A DNA stretch of 64,000 bases from G963668605 sp963668605 (GCA_963668605.1 OY764903.1:6510001-6574000), one strand, 5' to 3'; numbered from the stretch's first letter, positions 26,650 to 35,891 are shown. Numbers and translations: made by a program. The notes: generated by a model from the sequence alone, not told the origin.

Positions 26650-27950
26650 CCGGCGATTCGCGGGTACACTTTGCGGATCGCGGCCACGATAAAGTCCGTG
26701 TCGTCTTTCGTGTATTTGGGATTGATGCTCACGCCAGCGAAGCGGTCGAGAATATCGATCGTACGCGGGCACGATGCCGCGCCGTAGCGGATCGCCTTTC
26801 CGCGCTCCGTATTCCAGGTCGGCCAAGCCGGGTGCGCCGTGGTCTTCTGTTCGATGTATGGCTGGAGCGGCAGAATGACAGAGCCTCCCGGCGGGCCACA
26901 GGGAACTTTTTCCTTCTTCAACGCATCGAGGTAGCGCTGGCGCTTCTCTTTCGTATCGAAGCCGACGAAGACGGCCACGCCGGTCTCGCCGTCGGGATCG
27001 GGCAGCTGGCGAAAGCGGATGCCGGGAAGGTCGCGCACGCCATCATAGACGCGCCGCGCGTTGCGCCGGGATGCGCCTAGAATCGCATCCAGTTTACGCA
27101 CCTGCGCCAGCATGACGCCGCCGCTGAATTCATTCATCCGGTAATTGGCGCCGACAAAACGGACGGATACGGGAGTGCCGATCATTGCCTGGTGAAGGCC
27201 GCGGATATCCCCCATATCATGGAAACGTGCCGCGCGCTCAAATAGAGCGGCATCGTTGGTCACCACGGAGCCGCCCTCGCCAGCCGAAATCGTTTTGGTG
27301 AGCTGATGGCTGTAAATGCTGATATCGCCCATCGAGCCGAGCGGTTTGCCCTTATAGCTGCCGCCCACCGCTTGCGCGCAATCTTCGAGAACCTTGAGCT
27401 TGTGCTTCCGCGCGACGGCCAGGATCTTGTCCATGTCCGCCGGGTTTCCTTGAAGGTGGACCGCCATGATCACCTTCGTGTGCGGCGTGATGTGGCGTTC
27501 GATACCGGCGGGGTCAATGTTGAACGATTCGTCGATCTCGGCGAAGACCGGCAAGGCGCCGGCGCGAACGACCGAAGTCGCGCTGGAGTGCCACGTCCAC
27601 GCGGGGATGATGACTTCGTCTCCCGGCCCGACGCCCAGTGCGGAGACAGCCGTCTCGAGCGCCGCTGTGCCGGAGGTTACCGCCAGCGCAAAGCGTGTTT
27701 GCATGCGGGCGGCGAACTCCTTCTCGAACGTTGCGACTTTGAGCGGTTGTACGTTGCGCGGCCCTGACCAACGGAAGGGCGCACGCTTTTCGAGCACATC
27801 CTGAAGCTGTTCGCGTTCCTTTTCGTCGTAGTGCTGCGCGCCCCATTGCTGTTCCAAGTGGAGCATCGATTCGCGGCCCTGCGCTTCCGGTTGCGCGCCG
27901 GCCGCGATGCCTACACCCGCCACCGAGCCCATAAAGTTTCGCCGATTCAT
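26646..27950 (-). CDS. DegT/DnrJ/EryC1-family aminotransferase with Tat signal
   Basis: A 434-aa PLP-dependent sugar aminotransferase-like protein. Tat motif NRRNFMGSVAG at residues 2-12, then ALAVTSGTAALETAVSALG (cofactor loop), DEVIIPAWTWHSSATSV, DCAQAVGGSYKG (PLP-binding Asp) and SHQLTKTISAGEGG with the Schiff-base Lys. A periplasmic location is unusual for a PLP enzyme; exported DegT-like proteins of this kind occur in Acidobacteriota-type gene sets (general impression). First gene of the minus-strand operon running to the aldo/keto reductase remnant. Confidence 0.87.
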   Translation of the reverse strand: MNRRNFMGSVAGVGIAAGAQPEAQGRESMLHLEQQWGAQHYDEKEREQLQDVLEKRAPFRWSGPRNVQPLKVATFEKEFAARMQTRFALAVTSGTAALETAVSALGVGPGDEVIIPAWTWHSSATSVVRAGALPVFAEIDESFNIDPAGIERHITPHTKVIMAVHLQGNPADMDKILAVARKHKLKVLEDCAQAVGGSYKGKPLGSMGDISIYSHQLTKTISAGEGGSVVTNDAALFERAARFHDMGDIRGLHQAMIGTPVSVRFVGANYRMNEFSGGVMLAQVRKLDAILGASRRNARRVYDGVRDLPGIRFRQLPDPDGETGVAVFVGFDTKEKRQRYLDALKKEKVPCGPPGGSVILPLQPYIEQKTTAHPAWPTWNTERGKAIRYGAASCPRTIDILDRFAGVSINPKYTKDDTDFIVAAIRKVYPRIAG

Positions 27951-28019
27951 TGCGCATCTCCCTTCCGCGCGGCGGCAAGTCCAGCCCGCCGCTCTTTCAC
28001 TCGCTAATTGAATCACAAA

Positions 28020-28441
28020 TCCACCCGACGCGTCGCACCCTCTGCCAGACGTTTGCAGCCGCCTCCACGTTCGGCAAGCCTAATGCGGCGCCGTTCTCTG
28101 AACTCGTAAAGGCGGCGCGCATCCTCGACGTAGCGGAGCGGAACGGCAGGCCGATCGAAGCCGAAGTGCAAGTCTTCTCATACGGACCTGATCTGGCATG
28201 GGTCGCGCTGCCCGGCGAGATCTTTACGGAACTCGGCCTGGCCATCAAGTTGGGATCGCCGTTTCCGCTGACTGTGGTCGCCGAACTGGCCAACGGCAGC
28301 CCGGGCTACATTCCGGACCGGAAAGCTTACGCGCAGGGAGCGTATGAAGCCGACAGCGCGCGCTGCGCCGCCGGATCGGGAGAGCTGCTCGTCGACGCAG
28401 CAACCAGGCTGCTTGTAGAGCAGCATCAGAAGAGCCGTTAA
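28020..28441 (+). pseudogene. 3' fragment of a neutral ceramidase-like gene
   Basis: An open frame without start matches the C-terminal part of the neutral/alkaline non-lysosomal ceramidase N-terminal-domain family of bacteria: VKAARILDVAERNGRPIEAE, DLAWVALPGEIFTELGLAIK, VVAELANGSPGYIPDRKAY, GSGELLVDAATRLLVE. The catalytic N-terminal part is gone. It is divergent from the DegT gene, whose start lies about 70 bp away, so a deletion joined the two. Confidence 0.75.
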
Positions 28442-28569
28442 CACAACGCTCTCCCGCAACTCACTGTCGGGGATACGGGCTGGAATCGAAACAGAACAAT
28501 TAGTGCCGGGAATTGCGATAATCCGCTAAGCAAGGCTACACTAGAGAAAGCTGAAGTTTAGCCTGCCAA

Positions 28570-28643
28570 TCCCCGGTCGTCCAATGGTAGGACAGCGGCC
28601 TTTGGAGCCGAGAATCGTGGTTCGAATCCATGCCGGGGAGCCA
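28570..28643 (+). tRNA. tRNA-Gln (anticodon TTG)
   Basis: Full cloverleaf. Acceptor TCCCCGG pairs with CCGGGGA, the D-stem is GTCC/GGAC, the anticodon loop CTTTGGA gives anticodon TTG, the T-arm is CGTGG-TTCGAAT-CCATG, and an encoded CCA follows the discriminator G. It stands alone in an accessory-like region; tRNA genes are common integration sites, but no attachment-site duplicate was found in the window. Confidence 0.95.
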
Positions 28644-29005
28644 TTCTGACCGCGTACCAAATTCCCACGCCCATTATCTTGACAGCAGCGCTCGCCGCCA
28701 CACTTGCCCGTATCCGCCACATTCCACGGGTTCTTGCGCGTCCGGCGGTCTCTCCAGTTGGAAAGGAGACCGCGCGGGGGTGCAAGCTCACCCCCGGGGT
28801 TGAGGCCGAACCCCACGTTTTCTCGTACCAATTCTCCGGTTTCTCCGGTTGACAGGAAGCGTTTGTTGACGGCCCCGTACAATGCGGCCAGCCCAAATGC
28901 TGACGGATCCAACCGGTGCGTTCCGGAGAGCGCGCGGACACGTCCCCGCCATGCTTCCCGTTGCGGTCACCGTTTTCACCGCCGGGGAGCGAAAGACAGC
29001 GAGCC
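28644..29005. other. Intergenic stretch, no gene recognised
   Basis: 362 bp between the tRNA and the convergent 516-aa gene. It contains a perfect GGGGGTG/CACCCCC hairpin (28776-28795, loop CAAGCT) without a T-run. Open frames here lack family features. Confidence 0.5.
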
Positions 29006-30556
29006 TCAGCTCTTGATAGAAAAACACCTGCCACCTAGCGCGTCCTTAATCACCAACGCAAAACGCTCAAACACCTCAACCAGAACCGCGAGCCGAAGGT
29101 ACCGTTCTGGATCGGACTGGCCGTTGAGCTCCGCACGATGCTGTTCCAGCACCTCCCGACGCAGGCTGTCTTCCCTGTTAAGGTCGCGCAAACTTACGAA
29201 GAAACCGCCATCTAACATGCCGCCATCGTTCGTTTCTGTCGCGCGGTACTGTACCAACTGGCCGAATCTCGCAAGGTCCAATACGAGCACTCGCCGAGAG
29301 AACCGAGACTCGTAGAGATGGAAAACGGGGATCTTCGATTCGCCGTAGTAGCCTTCGGGAATTGGCACGGCCTCTTTTCTGAGCGCAGCGCCCGGTTCTT
29401 GAAGACGATCCTGAGCCCGCCAATACTCCAGCACCGGGAAGCAATCTACGACAATTACGACAAATCTGGACCGTTGAGAGGCGCCAAGTTCCGCGACCGC
29501 TTGGTCCACTGCAACTCCCGCGCCCTCTTCCGTTACTTCTCCAGCAGAGGGGACTGTTTGTGTGATCTGACGAAGAAGGGCTTCGTTTTCACCTCTGCCG
29601 ATGCTACTGCCGAATTGCACGCCCAACGCCTCATACGCCCGTTCCGGCTCCCGCAAAAGTACATCTTTGCCCGCCAAACGCTTGAGCCCAAATCGCTCCT
29701 CACCGACAGTGATCGGCTCCGCCGAATCGGTTAGATCCCGATACGCATCCGGCTCTTGTCCTATAATCGCCCGGAGGCTGGCCTCACTTCTGAAGCTCTG
29801 GACTACCCCACGTGCAAACCAGCGGATCATCTCTTCCGAAGGTGTGCTCGAAATTGCCTGATCCTCTTCCTCTGTCTTTGCCTGTTGTTTAAGGCGTTCG
29901 AGAATCTCGTGAAGCGCTGCCATCTTCTCGCCACTCGGATCGGGCAGGTTAAAACCGAAATCTCGCGTTTCTTCCACAAGCTTGTCTATCGTGACGCGCA
30001 GGTCAGGTAGAGAGGAGATCAACCGAATCGCAGCTCGGTCAGAGAATTGGAGTGACCGGAGGGCCGCGGGATCACTCGACTCAACACGGCGCAGCAATTC
30101 AAACGCGAAAATCCGAAGTAGTGGCCCGAAAGAGTCAAACGATCCGAATTCCTCTTTCGGGAGATGCCATCCGACCCAGCCCCAGAAGTTCTCGACCTTG
30201 ATGTCATAACATCGGGCGAACAGACTCAACAATTGCGGAATTGAGCGCGGAAGCGATTCCGCGGTGACTCGATAGACCTCGTTCAAAGTGGCGTTACCGC
30301 TCTCCTTTTTGAAGCTCTCGAAGGCCAGACCTGCAACTCCAAAGAGCATCTGGCTCTTGCGTTCATCGAAGTGAAGCAGTTGGTTATCGCGTTCCTGGCG
30401 AAACTCGAGCTCACGCTGAATCTCTTCCCGTTTCTCAGAGGAGATTGGCTGTTCGAGCCATGCCCGTAGAGCGCCTGTACTCGGGGAACCTTCGAATTGG
30501 CCTACCCAAGGCAGGAGCATTATTGCGGCGTTGTGAAACGTCCGAAACGAACTCAC
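29006..30556 (-). CDS. Unrecognised 516-aa protein
   Basis: I do not recognise the family. The protein is soluble-looking, with no signal peptide or clear membrane segment. The N-terminal two thirds are charged and helical (EKREEIQRELEFRQERDNQL, EKMAALHEILERLKQQAKTE). A C-terminal alpha/beta-like part begins RFVVIVVDCFPVLEYWRAQD and continues VLVLDLARFGQLV and LRLAVLVEVFERFALVIKDA. The GTG at 30556 is the first start; in the pre-insertion sequence an in-frame TAA would lie five codons before it, so the coding region seems complete. An IS630 and an IS5-type element now sit within 6 bp of its start and have separated it from its original promoter. Codon and base use are less GC-rich than the sulfatase genes, which hints at transfer. 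Confidence 0.75.
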   Translation of the reverse strand: MSSFRTFHNAAIMLLPWVGQFEGSPSTGALRAWLEQPISSEKREEIQRELEFRQERDNQLLHFDERKSQMLFGVAGLAFESFKKESGNATLNEVYRVTAESLPRSIPQLLSLFARCYDIKVENFWGWVGWHLPKEEFGSFDSFGPLLRIFAFELLRRVESSDPAALRSLQFSDRAAIRLISSLPDLRVTIDKLVEETRDFGFNLPDPSGEKMAALHEILERLKQQAKTEEEDQAISSTPSEEMIRWFARGVVQSFRSEASLRAIIGQEPDAYRDLTDSAEPITVGEERFGLKRLAGKDVLLREPERAYEALGVQFGSSIGRGENEALLRQITQTVPSAGEVTEEGAGVAVDQAVAELGASQRSRFVVIVVDCFPVLEYWRAQDRLQEPGAALRKEAVPIPEGYYGESKIPVFHLYESRFSRRVLVLDLARFGQLVQYRATETNDGGMLDGGFFVSLRDLNREDSLRREVLEQHRAELNGQSDPERYLRLAVLVEVFERFALVIKDALGGRCFSIKS

Positions 30557-30563
30557 GTCTCTA

Positions 30564-31727
30564 GTGGTCTGCGGCGAGCAGATTAACCATTATCCAGCAC
30601 GGCGCGGGCGCGCTTGACCTTCTCCAGGATGTCGGCTGCCTTGGCTGTCCAAACGAATGGTTTGGGCTTGTCGTTGTGCTTGTCGATGTAGTCGCCGATG
30701 GCCATGATCAATTCCTCGACATCACGGAAGACCCCGCGGCGTAGCCTCTGCTCGGTGAGATCGCGGAAGAAGCGCTCGACCATGTTGAGCCACGAACTAC
30801 TGGTCGGGGTGAAGTACATGTGAAAGCGCGGATGGCGCGCCAGCCACTTCTGCACCTTCGGATGCTTGTGCGTGGCGTAGTTGTCGGCGATCAGGTGCAG
30901 GTCTTTGCTGGGCGGCGTCAGGTCGTCGATGACGCGTAGAAACTTCAGCCACTCCTGGTGACGGTGCCGGTCGTCGCACATACTGATCACGGTGCCATCC
31001 AGCGTGCTCATGGCGGCGAACAGCGTCGCGGTTCCATTGCGCTTGTAGTCGTGGGTCATGGTGCCGCAGCGACCCTTCTTCAGCGGGAGTCCAGGCTGCG
31101 TACGGTCCAGCGCTTGGATCTGGCTCTTTTCATCGGCGCACAGCACGATGGCGTGTTCCGGCGGGCTGAGGTAGAGCCCAATGATGGCTTCCAGTTTCTC
31201 CGCGAACTCCGGATCGTTGCTGACTTTAAACGTGCGCGACAGGTGCGGCTTCAAGCCATGTCTGTGCCAGATGCGACGCACGCTCTTCTCACTAAGACCC
31301 GCCGCCTCCGCCATCGTGCGGGTGCTCCACTGGGTCGCGTTGGCGGGGGTCTCCTGGGTGGTCCTCCGGACCACCTCCTGCACTTTGGCTGGTGTGATGG
31401 TTGGGGTACGGCCAGGCCGCGGTGCGTCTTTCTCCAATCCGGCCAAACCCAATTTCAAAAAACGCTTTCTCCAGCGAGCCGCTTTCTGGTTGCTGATGCC
31501 GATCTCGGCGGCGATCTCCAGATCCTGCTTGCCGGCTGCCGCCAACAGGACGACGCGCGCTCGTTCGACTTGGCGGGCAGGCAGCGACCGGCCCCGCGCC
31601 CACTGCTGCAAGACTTGCTTCTGGTCGTCGGTTAACACGATAGTGGGTGCGACACGCATGCGCTTCGTCTCCTGATTATAGAGACGTCGCTCTGTCGTTA
31701 TTGGTTACTATTTAGGTCGCAGTACAC
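30564..31727 (-). mobile_element. IS630-family element, nested
   Basis: Ends GTGGTCTGCG and CGCAGTACAC (imperfect inverted repeats), flanked by TA at 30562-30563 and 31728-31729, the TA duplication typical of IS630/Tc1. The TA it entered is the centre of a CTAG that forms the left target duplication of the adjoining IS5-type element. Confidence 0.88.
30583..31659 (-). CDS. IS630-family transposase
   Basis: 358 aa. N-terminal HTH region (IAAEIGISNQKAARWRKRFL, then MAEAAGLSEKSVRRIW) and a DDE core: VLCADEKSQIQALDRTQPG (first Asp), LHLIADNYATHKH (second Asp) and TSSSWLNMVERFFRDLTEQ (Glu). Complete frame. It is distinct from the other two IS630 transposases in the window. Confidence 0.93.
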   Translation of the reverse strand: MRVAPTIVLTDDQKQVLQQWARGRSLPARQVERARVVLLAAAGKQDLEIAAEIGISNQKAARWRKRFLKLGLAGLEKDAPRPGRTPTITPAKVQEVVRRTTQETPANATQWSTRTMAEAAGLSEKSVRRIWHRHGLKPHLSRTFKVSNDPEFAEKLEAIIGLYLSPPEHAIVLCADEKSQIQALDRTQPGLPLKKGRCGTMTHDYKRNGTATLFAAMSTLDGTVISMCDDRHRHQEWLKFLRVIDDLTPPSKDLHLIADNYATHKHPKVQKWLARHPRFHMYFTPTSSSWLNMVERFFRDLTEQRLRRGVFRDVEELIMAIGDYIDKHNDKPKPFVWTAKAADILEKVKRARAVLDNG

Positions 31728-31730
31728 TAG

Positions 31731-33025
31731 CAGGCTGCTGAAAAACTCCACCTCCGCGTAGCCATGGAAGCAATTTGGTCGTCTTATGTTGTATGCGTGG
31801 AGACGATCGCAATCAAGCCGGGATGTTCAGCTATGTTTCGCCGGAGGAGCGGGTGCCGCGATTGCACCCACTGCGGGCGATCCGCGAGATGACCGACCGT
31901 GCGCTGCAGGAAATGTCGCCGCGTTTTGAGCAACTCTACGCCAAGACCGGACGGCCCTCCATCGCACCCGAGAAACTGCTCCGCGCGCTCCTGCTGCAGG
32001 TGCTCTACTCGATCCGAAGTGAGCGCATGCTCATGGAGCAACTCGACTACAACCTGCTCTTCCGCTGGTTCGTCGGGCTCAACATGGATGACGCGATCTG
32101 GGTTCCGACCGTGTTCAGCAAGAACCGCGACCGGCTGCTGGAAGGCGACATCGCCGAAGGTTTCTTCGCACAACTGCTGACGCAAGCCAAGGAGGACGGT
32201 CTGCTGAGCGACGAGCATTTCAGCGTGGACGGCACGCTGGTAGAGGCCTGGGCCGGGCACAAGAGCTTCCGTAAAAAGGACGATCCGCAACCCCCGGACG
32301 ACTCGGACAAAGGCAACCCGACGGTGAACTTCCACGGGGGAAAGCGTTCTAATGAGACGCATGCTTCGACAACTGACCCGGATGCGCGACTGGCGCGCAA
32401 GAGCGGTGGCCACGAAGCGAAGCTGGCGTATTGCGGCAATGCGCTGATCGAAAATCGCAACGGGCTGGTGGTGGCGACGGAAGTGCTCCAGGCCAATGGG
32501 ACCGCCGAGCGCGACGCAGCGCTGTTGATGGTCGAACGCCTTGCTGGTGATCAGTGCGTGACGCTCGGCGCTGATCGCGGGTATGATACGCGTGATTTCG
32601 TACAGGAACTGCGTGGAATGCACGTGACGCCACACGTCGCTCAGAACACGAACGGGCGGCGCAGTGCGATCGACAACCGAACGACGCGGCATGTGGGCTA
32701 TGCAGCGAGCCAGCGGAAACGCAAGCGAATTGAAGAGGTCTTTGGTTGGCTGAAGACGGTGGCCGGCATCCGCAAGGTCCGGCACCGTGGATTGGAAAAA
32801 GTGGCGTGGATGTTTACGTTCGCCGCGGCCGCTTACAATCTTGTGCGCATGAGGAACCTCCGCGTTCAAGCGGCGAGTGCATAGGGCGAAGTGTGCTCGG
32901 GCCCCGAAAAGGGGTGTTTTTCAGCACGGAAGAACTTCGCTTCAGGCCACTTACACTGCTTGTTAGTAGCAAAAACGCTTGGGATAGAGTATCCAGGTGT
33001 CAAACGGCCGTATTTCAGCAGCCTG
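31731..33025 (+). mobile_element. IS5-type insertion sequence
   Basis: Inverted repeats CAGGCTGCTGAAA at the left end (31731-31743) and TTTCAGCAGCCTG at the right end (33013-33025), each bordered by CTAG; the right copy is at 33026-33029, and the left copy has been split by the IS630 insertion (CTA at 30561-30563 plus G at 31730). CTAG is therefore the target duplication. Confidence 0.88.
31793..32884 (+). CDS. IS5-family transposase
   Basis: 363 aa, starting MRGDDRNQAGMFSYVSPEER as usual for this group (an upstream six-codon extension was dropped). N-terminal domain RPSIAPEKLLRALLLQVLYS, first catalytic Asp in HFSVDGTLVEAWAG, second in TLGADRGYDTRDF, and Glu in KRKRIEEVFGWLKTV. Complete and probably active. 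Confidence 0.92.
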   Translation: MRGDDRNQAGMFSYVSPEERVPRLHPLRAIREMTDRALQEMSPRFEQLYAKTGRPSIAPEKLLRALLLQVLYSIRSERMLMEQLDYNLLFRWFVGLNMDDAIWVPTVFSKNRDRLLEGDIAEGFFAQLLTQAKEDGLLSDEHFSVDGTLVEAWAGHKSFRKKDDPQPPDDSDKGNPTVNFHGGKRSNETHASTTDPDARLARKSGGHEAKLAYCGNALIENRNGLVVATEVLQANGTAERDAALLMVERLAGDQCVTLGADRGYDTRDFVQELRGMHVTPHVAQNTNGRRSAIDNRTTRHVGYAASQRKRKRIEEVFGWLKTVAGIRKVRHRGLEKVAWMFTFAAAAYNLVRMRNLRVQAASA

Positions 33026-33029
33026 CTAG

Positions 33030-33158
33030 GGCGACGTTAGGCACCGAGTTCCGAGCAATGTAACATTGTGTCACGCCCGGTTCGGGCCGATTTTCTTGAA
33101 AAGCGCGTTCATCCCGCAACCATCCTTGAATTCAAGCAGATGGAGTTTTTTGACCTTA
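33030..33158. other. Short spacer after the IS5-type element
   Basis: No gene seen. Its first bases are the original upstream neighbour of the 516-aa gene at 29006-30556 before the two IS insertions. Confidence 0.5.
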
Positions 33159-33300
33159 GTGCGTCCAGCGAAGGCTGGCATGTTCAGTGGGAGGCAGTCC
33201 CACCGGGGCAATAGTTGGAACCCTGTAGCTTGGGTTGCATCGGCAGAGGAAACGAAGCGGATGAAGCCAGCCGAGATGTGAACTGCTTTCGAACCCCGTC
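33159..33300 (+). ncRNA. Possible 5' fragment of a group II intron
   Basis: Begins GTGCGTCCAGCG, which fits the GTGYG 5' boundary of bacterial group II introns. It continues with a GTGGGA-GGCAG-TCCCAC hairpin (33187-33203) and purine-rich blocks (GGAACCCTGTAGC, GAGGAAACGAAGCGGATGAA) of the kind found in intron domain I upstream of the reverse transcriptase gene. No maturase frame follows, so it would be a truncated remnant. Recognition is from memory of intron 5' ends and is tentative. Confidence 0.35.
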
Positions 33301-33546
33301 CCTAATTTGCAGCCCGAATCGTCAGCACGGTTGCACCATCGGTAATGCATCGGCCGATATTCCTTACTGAAACCATGGAACTACCATCTTGCCAGCCGTT
33401 AAAATACCGGCTGGACCCCATCGATTTCATTGACGCATGAGCCGTAATTTTATAATGTGCTGATATGTCACCGAACGGTACCGAGGGTTGTTCTCGACGT
33501 TTGCATTCTATTCTTTATCCCTGAGGCCGGCGAGACTCGCGAATCT

Positions 33547-33750
33547 CCAAAACCCATTGGGTCCAGGGCACGACTTCGTTCCGATACCGACCTTGTACTC
33601 GTTCCCACCTCTGTGGTTGACTCTAACGATCGATTCATCTCGACACTGTGGAAGGGGGACTTTAGCCTTTTTGACAACGGCGTCGAGCAGCAGCTCTTGA
33701 CGATGTCTGTCGAGGATAAGCCATTGTCGGTGAGCACTCTGAAGGCTCCG
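33547..33750 (+). pseudogene. Fragment of a VWFA-related domain protein
   Basis: LVLVPTSVVDSNDRFISTLW, then KGDFSLFDNGVEQQLLTMSV and EDKPLSV match the N-terminal part of the Acidobacteriota VWFA-related family (pattern DLVxVxxxVxDxxGRFVxxLxxxDFxxxEDGVEQ). The metal-binding VWA core is missing; sequence of another gene remnant follows at once. Confidence 0.65.
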
Positions 33751-33802
33751 ATTCCTGACATACAATGGAGGTTCAAGGCTTGGGCCGGGCCCGAGGAGAA
33801 GC

Positions 33803-34382
33803 ATGTGTCAAGAAGATCGCACGCGGCGCGACTTGCTCAGGTCGATACCGGCCGCCATGGCCGCTGGCGCGCGAACGCAGCATCAACACAGGACGCCAGC
33901 CGCCAGCGGCCAAACATCGTTCATATTCCCATGATCGTCGAAGGGCTGGGATTTAACCGCGGTATCGAGATACCGGAACTCGTGAGCCAGATGGACCGCA
34001 CGCCGTCGCGGCTGGCCGCGGCTGGGGTGCCGGTTCCCGAGACGATGCAAGAGCACAATTTCCTGCCCTTGCTGGACCGGCGCAACGAGGGCTGGCGCAA
34101 AGAGGCGACGAGTTCGTCACCAGGCGCGCGCTGCGAACGTCGCGGTACACCTACGCGGCGGCGCCAAAGAGGACCGGTTGGAAGTCTGTGCCGCGGGCGG
34201 ATCAGTATGTGGTGTACGCGCTCTACAACCTGTTTGCGGATCCGTATCAGCATACGAATATGGCCGGTCGCGCTCAGTACCGCCAGGTCAGCGAAGAATT
34301 GCAGGCGCGTCTGGCGGAACGGATCACCGAAGCCGGCAACGTAAAAGTCTCGACCGACCTGGATTGGTTTCCGTCTTCTTAA
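33803..34382 (+). pseudogene. Sulfatase pseudogene lacking its catalytic core
   Basis: A Tat-like start (CQEDRTRRDLLRSIPAAMA, one frame) is followed in a second frame by QRPNIVHI, the sulfatase opening motif. Sequence then jumps to the late part (IEIPELVSQMD, LAAAGVPVPETMQEHNFLPL, GWRKEA). A further frameshift leads to VVYALYNLFADPYQHTNMAG, RAQYRQVSEEL and a stop at 34382. The formylglycine motif and most metal ligands are deleted, and at least two frameshifts are present. Confidence 0.82.
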
Positions 34383-34397
34383 TTCTTAAAGGGGGTA

Positions 34398-35891
34398 ATG
34401 ATTTCAGCCATGGAACAAGACCAAAACAATACAGCTCGGCGTTCGTTTCTGAAAGCGGGGGCTGCCGCGATGAGCTCGATGGCTCTCAATCCGGTTCCGC
34501 TCCGGCCGGCGGCAAACGCGCCCAGGCCCAACTTCATTTTGATGACGACCGACGGCCACCGGCCGGACGCGTTGAGTCTCAATGGCAATCGCATTCTACA
34601 GACACCGAACTTCGACCGCATCGGGCGGGAAGGGATTCAGTTTCGGAACTCTTTTGTGGTGAACGCGCTTTGTCTTCCCGCGCGGGCCACCGCATTGACG
34701 GGCCTGTATCCCCACACAACGGGATGTGTGGACAACAAGGGCCGGGAGATCCCCCAAGATATTCCGCTCTTCACCGACCTCCTGCGGAAAGCGGGATATG
34801 AAGTGGCGGTGTTCGGCAAGGCGCATGTCAAGGACTTGGGCAAACGGCAATGGGACTATTACTTCGGTTATCCCGGCGCCGCTACCGATTATTTCTGGCC
34901 CATGATCGCCGAAGGCGCCAACGGCAAGGTCGGCCCGCCGAAGATGTATGAAGGCTACGTGGAGGATGTGGTCACGGACCGGGCGATTCAATGGCTGAAG
35001 CAGAAACGGGAAAAGCCCTTCTGCATGATCTTCTGGTTTCAGTCGCCGCACGCGCCGTTCTTCCGCCCCCGGCGGCTTCTGGATCTCTACAACGGCGTCA
35101 CGATTCCCAAACCCAGCACGTTTGACGACGATCTGAAGGGGTATCCCGGCAAGCCGAGAGCATTCGCGGAGGCGGACGACTCGATCGGAACTTACACGAA
35201 GGGCTCCCTCACCAAAAGCAACTGCGCCCGCAGTCTGGAGGAGATGGTGAAGGATTATTACGCCGGCATTGTCTCGGCGGACGAAAACGCCGGCAGGCTT
35301 TTCCAGACGTTGACCGATCTCGGCAAGATGGACGACACCGTCACTCTGTTCTCCTCCGATCACGGGTTCTTCATGGGCGAATGGCGCAAGTACGACAAGC
35401 GCTTCATGCACGAGCCCTCCATCCGGACGCCGATGCTGGTGCGCTATCCAAGGCTGATCCGCCCTGGATCGACTGCCAACCAGATGGTCCTCGAGTTGGA
35501 TATCGCGCCGACCTTCCTGGAGCTTGCGGGCGTGCCGGTTCCGCCGTCGATGCAAGGCCAGAGCATGGTTCCGATGCTCAAGGGCGAGGAGCCGAAGAAT
35601 TGGCGCAAAGACTGGCTATACGAGTATTACGAATACCCGGGTCCTCATAGCGTGCGCAAGCACCGCGGTGTACGGACGGACCGCTATAAGCTTATCCACT
35701 ATTACGAGCCGCCGGAAGAATTCGAGCTCTACGACCTGCAGGAAGATCCCGGGGAATTGCACAATCTGTACGGCGATCCGCGCCACGACGGACTCGTCAA
35801 GCGTCTACGCCAGCGCATCGACGAGTTGCGCAAAGCCACCGGCGACAACTACGTTTACAAGGAACCCGCACCCCGCGGCAGGGCTGGCTAG
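34398..35891 (+). CDS. Sulfatase, Tat-exported
   Basis: A 497-aa sulfatase (493 if ATG 34410 is used). Tat signal ARRSFLKAGAAAM, RPNFILMTTDGHRPD (metal site), ALCLPARATALTGLY (formylglycine cysteine in C-x-P-x-R), VFGKAHVKD (GKAH in place of GKWH), FQSPHAPFFRPRR, LFSSDHGFFMGEW and a C-terminal YDLQEDPGELHNLYGDP block. An AAAGGGGG ribosome site lies just upstream. The TAG stop overlaps the TA target of an IS630 element; TA is followed by G in the reconstructed pre-insertion sequence too, so the C-terminus is unchanged. Confidence 0.93.
   Translation: MISAMEQDQNNTARRSFLKAGAAAMSSMALNPVPLRPAANAPRPNFILMTTDGHRPDALSLNGNRILQTPNFDRIGREGIQFRNSFVVNALCLPARATALTGLYPHTTGCVDNKGREIPQDIPLFTDLLRKAGYEVAVFGKAHVKDLGKRQWDYYFGYPGAATDYFWPMIAEGANGKVGPPKMYEGYVEDVVTDRAIQWLKQKREKPFCMIFWFQSPHAPFFRPRRLLDLYNGVTIPKPSTFDDDLKGYPGKPRAFAEADDSIGTYTKGSLTKSNCARSLEEMVKDYYAGIVSADENAGRLFQTLTDLGKMDDTVTLFSSDHGFFMGEWRKYDKRFMHEPSIRTPMLVRYPRLIRPGSTANQMVLELDIAPTFLELAGVPVPPSMQGQSMVPMLKGEEPKNWRKDWLYEYYEYPGPHSVRKHRGVRTDRYKLIHYYEPPEEFELYDLQEDPGELHNLYGDPRHDGLVKRLRQRIDELRKATGDNYVYKEPAPRGRAG

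Noticed and set aside
28776..28795. GGGGGTG/CACCCCC hairpin as a transcription terminator
   Set aside because: No T-run on either side, and it is 130 bp from the nearest gene end.
33066..33281. 71-codon plus-strand frame after the IS5-type element
   Set aside because: It overlaps the putative intron fragment, has no ribosome site and no recognisable domain.
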